Below are positions 56,729-64,000 of a DNA stretch of 64,000 nucleotides, piece by piece; position 1 is the stretch's first letter; each line of letters starts with the position of its first letter. The DNA is from Solen grandis (Eukaryota > Mollusca > Bivalvia > Adapedonta > Solenidae). The stretch lies in contig CM037789.1 of assembly GCA_021229015.1 (NCBI GenBank), positions 32,593,856 to 32,657,855 on the forward strand. Reading direction: 5' to 3'. The notes under the pieces were generated by a model that saw only the letters and a list, made by a program, of their open reading frames with translations, was not told where the DNA came from and searched no databases. The translations under genes and the position numbers were made by a program.

Positions 56729-58230
56729 TTACTTCTTCAAGCAGAACACCTTACACGCTGGTACATTACTCATTCCTACAACCAACGCCCCATCAGTGTC
56801 GCGGTATGAGAGACAGTTTGGAAATACTACCCCATCACTCTTACTGACCAGTATGGAGTGGTGAGTACCGTGCTTATCTACACGATGAATGTTGTGAGAC
56901 TCACCCCCACTTACAAGTATGTTGTCATGACTGTCTACGTGAATGTCTCTAGGAGAAGATAAATTCGCGTGTGCGTACGTGTAGGCCACATTTCCGCGCT
57001 GTGTCATACATGTGACCGTGTTGTTGCGCAAGTCTGATACATAAACACGGTCACTGGTTCGGCTGACACGTACGTAGGATGGACATGTAAACATGTACCG
57101 TCCTTGATCATCCACCCTGAGTCTTCTTTGTACCTTGGTCATGACACGTGACGTACAGCATGTCGACATGACAGTCTATACCCCAACATTTCCTGTCTAA
57201 TGTCAATAATTGTCCGAGTCTCAGTCGCGGCTGTACGAAGACAAACTGAATATTCTTTAGGCCTGGTAACGTTATGGCAACCTCTGTATCAGCTACTGTG
57301 CAGATGTCACATGGCCCTGATGGTAAATTAATATTCTTCTTAGAGGTGAAGTTTGGGCTATACAGATGTAACTTTCTGTTGCCACGGTCACATAAAACCA
57401 GATCACCATTGGGGAGAAATGTTGAGCCAGATATCCGATCTGCGTATATTTTAATGTATTTTTTGCTAGAAAATGTCATGTTAAGTATATTATCTCCACT
57501 GGATACAGTTCTTTGAAATGTTGGTATCACCTGACCAAGATCTTTAACCTGCTGCAAGAGCTCCTCTATGACCTTGTTTGACTGAAAATTCAGCTGACAT
57601 TGGGTAGCTTCCGACTCAAGGTCTATGGCAATCTTCTCCATTCCATCAACTTCATCATATGACTTTGTCAGTCCGATAAACATTATTTCTTCATTCATTG
57701 AGGCCTGGTATTCTTGCATTTCCTTTATGCGTTCGTCAACTTGCTTCAGAATATTTTCACATGTAGTCATGTGATCCCTTATCTCTTTTTCTCTGCACTT
57801 TCTTGCTTAATTTTTTTTAATTCCTTTTTCCTTATCTCTTTTTCTCTGCACTTTCTTGCATCTTCAACATGTCCGGTTGGCTTTTGCTCATCTTGCTGGC
57901 TTTATCACTGAGAGAGGTCCTTTAAACATTTCCGGTGTAAGGTTACGGAACACACGTCACATGTCAATGTCTTATGATTCTCGCAAAAACCTTTGATCAG
58001 ATTGCTCTTGTGAACATCGCAGTAGGCAATAGGTTGGGGTCGGACATGGCTTTAAGGTCGATGATAACAGTTTTCCAGTCTTGAGAGCGTGGTCCCGCGT
58101 GGCTGGTAACCCTCGGTGCGATTGTTCACAGGATTTACAGAGAAATGTGTTACATTTACCACAGTAGACAGTGGCCTTTTTATCTGACCCTAGATATTTG
58201 CAGGGGTTGCAGATGTGCTGCACACGTCGT
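56729..58230 (-). pseudogene. TRIM-like pseudogene, tandem copy of the gene at 45320-47020
   Basis: The N-terminal B-box block (CNPCKYLGS...CGKCNTFLCKSC, 58223 downward) is open but shifts frame around the second B-box. Much of the coiled coil is lost and replaced by a short duplicated CTTATCTCTTTTTCTCTGCA segment (57777-57857). The remaining coiled coil and first propeller half run in 57108-57770. A frameshift with a small deletion falls where the intact gene has VTCHNNPGNGEV. The last part (56729-57169) is open to the same CKVFCLKK-type C-terminus. At least three disruptions argue for a pseudogene, though the long open C-terminal part suggests recent decay. Confidence 0.8.
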
Positions 58231-59300
58231 CCGATCTTGTTTCTTTTTCATCTGAGCGGGTTCCCTATTGATAAATTAGGAAAACCTTTAATAATAGAAA
58301 AAGACTATATTTTCTAAGAATAAGAAAGACAACAATCGAAGTGTAATTGAAAAATCAAAGAAAAGTTATTCCCCTTGTTAAGCACACACAAACACATGCT
58401 TTCACGCCTCTTTTGGTGTTTAGAGAACGGGGATCGAATTCGCTCTGCTCCCAATTTAGACGCTATTATCCCTCAAAGTTACATATGGCTTGATTATAGC
58501 AAGCATCCCTACATTAGATCAATCAGTTCTGGAAGTAAACATGCGGAGCACCAAACAAGTGATTCATTGAAGTACCATTTTGAATCACCGATCCCACCAC
58601 GTCTTGAATAATCGAACACACCACAATATTAAACAAACTCAATATTTGCTGATCTTTTTAAAATTGCATCAGTTAACGCTTGATTTTAATTTATGGTATA
58701 ATTTAATCGTGTTTAAAAGAAAGAAAATATATATAACTCACTTTTGTTTTTTTAGTTCTTCGCACTTGCAAGAGCAGGAAGTATGTAAGCCATGTTTTCA
58801 TTCAAATACAAATTACATACATTCCAAAATTATACATGTTGTCAGCTAGGCGATGCAGCTTGGTCTTATATCTAGAATGCCTTGTGGTACACCAACTGCT
58901 CATTGTTTTATATGCACATGAATGGACAAAAGAACACTTTAAGGTTATTTTATCAAATTCGTTTTTATCCAGTTAATTTCCTGCTTTACAATACAATACA
59001 TCTTTGTTTCCGTATCTTTCATATATATCTTATATATCCTGAACCAACCGAAGACGTTTTAATTCCTTGTATTTGTTATTGTAAATGTATGACTGGGGTA
59101 TGTTCTATATCATGTTTTAGCTATTGTTTAAGAATCATTAACTTTACTGCTAACAATAAATCTAAACCACAGCATTGAAACAAACGGGCTTTGTTGAACC
59201 GTATATGTCACGGACCGTCATATATATCACGAGGGAAAAAATCGTATTCGGTCGAAAATAGCACGGAATGATATAAAACATGACGTATACGTTTAACTTA
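58231..59300. other. Duplicated upstream region of the TRIM-like pseudogene
   Basis: Blocks are collinear with 47030-49300 upstream of the intact gene but much shortened (about 1.1 kb against 2.3 kb). No gene seen. Confidence 0.6.
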
Positions 59301-60629
59301 AGTTTTCATAGGCACACCAAAAGGAATATCTTACATGCTGGACCAGGTGTAGAAAAACGAATTTATCACATTTTCATTAGTTGAAAAAAAATCTTTTAAG
59401 AAAAATAGGTATCTCTGTTTCTGTCTGTCTGTCTCTCTCCTTAGAGTTAATGTCTAATACAGCAACCCAAGTGGCACGATTCGAAAACGTTTTATAACAA
59501 CAGCTTCCCAATTAGCTCTGTTTGCCGAATATAACTCTCATAGCAAATGAGGAGCTGTAGTTCCGGTATTTGATGATTTTCTGTTGTTGTTATTGTTTTT
59601 GTTGTTGTTTTGTTTTAGTTATCTGATGCATGATAAAATAATACAAAAGGTGTTGTTCAAACACGGATGCCCCAATATTGCCAACTGGTTAATATCTTCT
59701 GTTTTCGATCGGAAAAAGATTTTAAGGCCAATTATGTTTCAAAATTATACAACTTTCATGTAAATGGAAAGACAAAATAATACTGACATATTGTAGACTA
59801 ACGCAACTGATACACAATTTACATCTGCTGTTAAAAACAGTTAAACATATTAAATATGTTGATCAAATTATGCCATTTAGTATTGTGTATTGATGTCAAA
59901 ATAATGTCATTGTTTACATACTGCATTTGCGAGTATTCCCGAAGACGGTCCGTAATCGGAAATAATCTGAATTTAAAAAACCGTCGCCAAATCACATATT
60001 GTTTATGCTACGCTATCATTTTATGTACTCGCGATTCTTTAACGGAGACTTATCGAAAGTCTATGGAAAATTTCAGCTAATTGAAAAAGATCTGCAGAAT
60101 ATGCATATCAAGTATTTTTGTAAACAATTGAATGGTCCTTAGCAAAATATTTTTTTATTCATGCTGTAGTTAACGAGTACAGTTTACAGTTTATATCGTA
60201 AATACATATAAGCAATATGCTCGTGAGTATTACATAACTGAAAGCATGTTATGCACATATAATTACGGCAAAACATATGTATATAAATGGTCAAAGATCA
60301 GTTATATCATTCAAGCACAAATGTCGTTTTTTCGGTCGATTATTTCACACACGTGCTACATGTACGGCTCAACAAGGCTGATTTAACTATATTGTCATTT
60401 ATATATCTTGCGTCCAACCATATAATGATTTGTGTATTAACCAATAAAATTTAAACCTAAAGCAAATTGCAACAGTAAATTTTGGACCGTTCTGGTCATT
60501 TGGTCAAAGTATGAATTAAGTGGCACGATGTCTAGTTTTCTCGCTTCTGACATGAATGGACGACCTTTGTATATGAATCAACATAATAGCCGGAAATATA
60601 ATCTGACGTTAGAAAATATTAAGGTGGCA
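59301..60629. other. Intergenic, no gene seen
   Basis: AT-rich with a (TCTG)/(TC) run near 59420-59440 and a (TTG)n-like run near 59585-59615. The 74-codon frame at 59856 has no recognisable domain. Confidence 0.45.
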
Positions 60630-61705
60630 GGGGACATATTGGCCCCTGTCGATTTTTATCGCCCGCCGAAAGGCGGCGGGGGATATAGTAATAGTCTCCG
60701 TCCGTCCGTCCGATATTTTTGTCCGGAGCATAACTCGAAAAGTAATTGAGGAATTAACTTGATACTTCATAGGTGGATAGATCTCATTGAGGAGGAGTGC
60801 AGTGCACAAGAATGATAACTATACCTTTTATAATTTTTGAGGTATTGCCCTTTGTTATTTTTCAGACTTATTTTTTTCCAGAGAATTACTCAAAAAGTAT
60901 TTGAGGTATCAACTTGATACTTCATAGATGAATAGATCTCATTGAGGAGGAGTGCAGTGCCCATGAATGATAACTCTACCTTTCATAATTTTTGAGTTAT
61001 TGCTCTTTGTCATTTTTCAGACTTAATTTTTTCCAGAGCATTACTCAAAAAGTATTTGAGGTATCAACTTGGTACTTCATAGGTGAATAGATCTCATTAA
61101 GGAGGAGTGCAGTGCACAAGAATGATAACTCTATCTTTCATAATTTTTGAGTTATTGTCCTTTATATTTTTTAGACTTAATTTTTGTCAAGAGCATAAGT
61201 TTAAAAGTATTTGAGGTATAAACTTGATACTTCATAGGTAGATAGATCTTATTGGGAAGGAATGCAGTGTGCAAGAATGATAACTCTACTTTTCATAATT
61301 TTTGAGTTATTACCCTTTGTTATTTTTCAGGCTTAATTTTTGTCTGGAGCAAAACTCAAAAAGTATATGAGATATCAACTTGAATCTTCATAGGTGAAAA
61401 GATCTCAATGTGGAAGAGTGCAGTGCACAAGAATGATAACTCTACCTTTCATAATGTTTTGGTTATTGTATTTTTGTTATTTTTCAGGCTTAATTTTTAT
61501 CAAAGTGACCTTGACATTTTACCTGTAGACCTCAAAATAGAGAAAGTCGTAGGTCTTCACTTGGGTTTCATATCTATAATCACTTTAAACATCAGTCTTC
61601 ATTACCAGAAATTTTCTTTTAAAATGAAATATTCTACTCTCCAACACATCTTCTAAAGAGCAAGCTTTCGGCGGGGGATGGCCATGTCAACATGGCTCTT
61701 GTTCA
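60630..61705 (+). repeat. Dispersed element with five 155-bp tandem units
   Basis: It begins with CGCCCGCCGAAAGGCGGCGG and GTCCGTCCGTCCG. Units start with (C/T)C(G/A)GAGCATTACTCAAAAAGT at 60723, 60878, 61033, 61188 and 61344, each with AACTTGATACTTCATAGGT and GTGCAGTGCACAAGAATGAT. It ends ...CTTTCGGCGGGGGATGGCCA. This type is widespread in bivalve genomes. Confidence 0.8.
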
Positions 61706-63097
61706 TATATTTAGAGTACATGAAATTAAATTCATTTCTTGTTGAAAATTATAACATTGATTTCTTTATAGATTTATATCAATCGATGCATATTAAATAT
61801 AGAGAAACTTCGCTCAACTCTGCTGTTTTTTATGAGCCCCCAAAAGGTAGAAGTAAATTGAATACCCTTTGAGAGGCCCTATCGGTTTGGATAGTCGGTA
61901 TTTTCAAGAGTATTCGGTTGCCATGTATTTTGAAAACACATTTCCTGGTTATGCATTGCTCTTTGTGAAATATGTGTACTTGATTATTCCCAGCTATGCT
62001 ATAAAGCAAGGAAAAAATTTGGGAAAATATATGGAAACAGTTGGCATTTTAGCCTGCATTCAGATGGGGAGTAAACAAATTGAGAATTTGGTGCCATTCT
62101 GTTGATCTGCCGGAAGTTTCATGACATTTAGATTATATTTATATATCATATAATGTGACATATCAAAGAAATTTTGATCTACACTGTTTCTGAGGATTTC
62201 TAAATAATACTTATTAATGCAATCAAGCTGAAAAGTTTCAACATTGGCTGCCCCTTTGCAATGGCTTTGTCCTCAATTTTGAAATTTGTCACAAGCTTTC
62301 TGAAGTGTTTATGCTTATTTGTCTAAAACGTACAAAATGAACAAAATAAGCCATATCGTATGAAATTTGACCACCTGAAATGCACTTGAAAGTCAAGGTA
62401 GGTAATTCTATAAAAGATAAACTGAAAATGACCGAAAGTACATGTATAATTTTTTGTTTCAGTGTTGTTGTTTTTTGCACAAAATATCAATATATTGTTG
62501 TATGAAATACTAATTTAAATATTTGCACACATGTTAAACAAAGAAGTTATAAAATGAAAAAGGGTCATAATAAAGCACATTATTAATAGGCACCTCCGTG
62601 CAAACACCCCCATTTTCTCTTTCCGCGTGAGACAAATGAATACTTTTTTTAAAAAACTATCAAAAAAACTTTCTGATAATTAAAGTAAAAATCGTATCTT
62701 CACAATGTACATGCAATGTTACCAGTTTTCGCACCTTTTGAAATCTCGTGAGATCTTTAAGATTGGAATACAGGTTTTTAACATGTAATTAGTACAAAAC
62801 ATCGTTTAATACAAACGGGGTCAGTTTTTGCGTGTGTTTCATACTGGCTTATAAAAAGGGGACTTTGCATTTTTTTAGTAATAAACATTTCACAGAAATT
62901 CGAAATATTTTACAATCATTCATGTACTTATATATACGCAGATGACACTTCCTGGCTTGCCCAGATTCATTTGCAAATTTCTACATAGCTGCTATATTTG
63001 TTGTCGGTCGACTTTTGAGGTTCCTTTATATCGTAATGCTTTTCTACTACGCCAGACCTTTATAAATGCTGTAGTAAAATTATTTACCTGACTTGAC
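61706..63097. other. Intergenic, nothing recognised
   Basis: Small open frames at 61678 and 61869 (64 and 78 codons) have no recognisable domain; I see no gene. Confidence 0.45.
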
Positions 63098-63350
63098 TTT
63101 TTGAGTTTACCGTCGCTTCCACAGTATTTTAGTCATATAACGACGCCCAGCTAATTAAGGTGGGGAAGACCCCCAATGTACGGATGTATCCGGGAAGACC
63201 ACCGCCCACCAAGCCAGCAAGCAACCCTGGAAGGTATCCCCACATGAAAGTCAGAATGACCCTGCCGGGGGTTTGAACCCACGCAGTGGGGGGGGCTGAG
63301 TAGTGCTAAAGTCAGCGACTTTACCTTTTCAGCCACGGACGCACCAGTAA
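63098..63350 (-). repeat. tRNA-derived SINE, minus strand
   Basis: It starts TTTGAGTTTACCGTCGCTTC, the complement of the GCGACGGTAAACTCAAA tail of the SINE at 25312-25560, and ends with head complement TTTGAACCCACGCAGTGG and the GACTTTACC...GCCACGGACGC region. Same family as 25312, opposite strand. Confidence 0.8.
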
Positions 63351-64000
63351 ATTATTGTCAACAAATAATGTAGACACAAAATCCGGGTGCACAATTATTT
63401 TAAAAAGTATGACGGTTGCAAACATCACACTAAAATATATAAACTTTATTTACACGAGATCAGTTAGCAGTTTCAAAATTCCTGGAAAAATTAAAAGACG
63501 CTAGGCTAGAATGCAGATATGGGGATTATGAAACACAAATTTTGTTTAACCCATCATTACAAACCTAAACGAATTGACCAACAGGTTCATGTTAAAATGT
63601 ATGTGTTTGTCCCAATATCAAGACTGAAAAAAGTAACAAGTCGGATGTAGGTCTACTTGGCGGCTGACATTTACAGAATAGTGTCCAAATCGCGTTACTT
63701 TAAACGAGTGCTATGTATACATCGATGCCATGATAATTCAAATTAAGATTTACGTAGATTACTGCAAGGTTATCACCTTGAAGTTGGCTGTAATTAGAGA
63801 CTATGGTTTTTGAAAACCCATGCCCCCCTCACTAAGTTTCGATTCATTTTTCACATCGATTGATTTATTTCGTTTTATCAATTCAGATTATGCTTTATCA
63901 GTTATTTCTATTTGATTGGTCGCCTCAAAATTTTCGCTGAAAATTAAAAAAAAAAATTATGACGTCTTTATACGACTGATTTTAAGTCAATAATTTTATT
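63351..64000. other. Window end, nothing recognised
   Basis: AT-rich, no gene or known repeat seen. Confidence 0.4.

Overview
ORGANISM. The window looks like nuclear DNA of a bivalve mollusc. It is AT-rich with long introns. It carries tRNA-derived SINEs ending in the ACTGAAATACTGT...ACGTTAAAC domain common in bivalves, a lineage-type RING-less B-box/coiled-coil/NHL-like (TRIM-like) family, PAN-domain secreted proteins, degenerate hAT and pogo-type transposases, and very high apparent allelic divergence. I cannot name the species. LAYOUT. A 100-N gap (13903-14002) joins two contigs that are largely inverted copies of each other. Left-contig segment A (1-3468) recurs inverted at about 38795-46150. 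Left-contig segment B (3495-9980) recurs inverted at about 14014-22514. The simplest reading is that the two contigs are two haplotypes of one locus scaffolded head to head (a retained haplotig). A true inverted duplication is not excluded. If allelic, the two contigs give a natural present/absent comparison: the right haplotype has a 16.2-kb insertion (22532-38776) in an (AG)n microsatellite, and a 3.8-kb hAT element (39389-43213) with a clean empty site on the left. GENES. (1) A TRIM-like gene, complete at 45320-47020 (-), with its 3' half at 1-831 (+). (2) A two-exon secreted PAN-domain gene: exon 1 at 6619-6946 (+), exon 2 at 11084-11751 (+), and the allelic exon 1 at 17179-17506 (-), whose exon 2 is lost at the gap. 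(3) A newly reconstructed five-exon zinc-finger gene on the minus strand inside the 16-kb insertion (38227 down to 30877), with TATA box, uORF and consistent splice phases but a one-base frameshift. (4) A decayed tandem copy of the TRIM-like gene at 56729-58230 (-), sharing upstream sequence with the intact one. MOBILE DNA. A hAT transposase pseudogene (40009-42481), a pogo-type transposase pseudogene with a probable C-terminal PHD-like finger (49590-52290) split by a nested repeat, many minus-strand SINEs, minisatellites, hairpin elements and a near-perfect 100-bp foldback at 36666-36951. MAIN POINT. The exciting candidate is the 16.2-kb presence/absence segment. It has short imperfect terminal inverted repeats, GGGGAC-rich repeats at both ends and in the middle, and its own spliced zinc-finger gene reading inward from its right end. 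It could be an undescribed large DNA transposon or a hemizygous gene-bearing block; the sequence alone does not decide.
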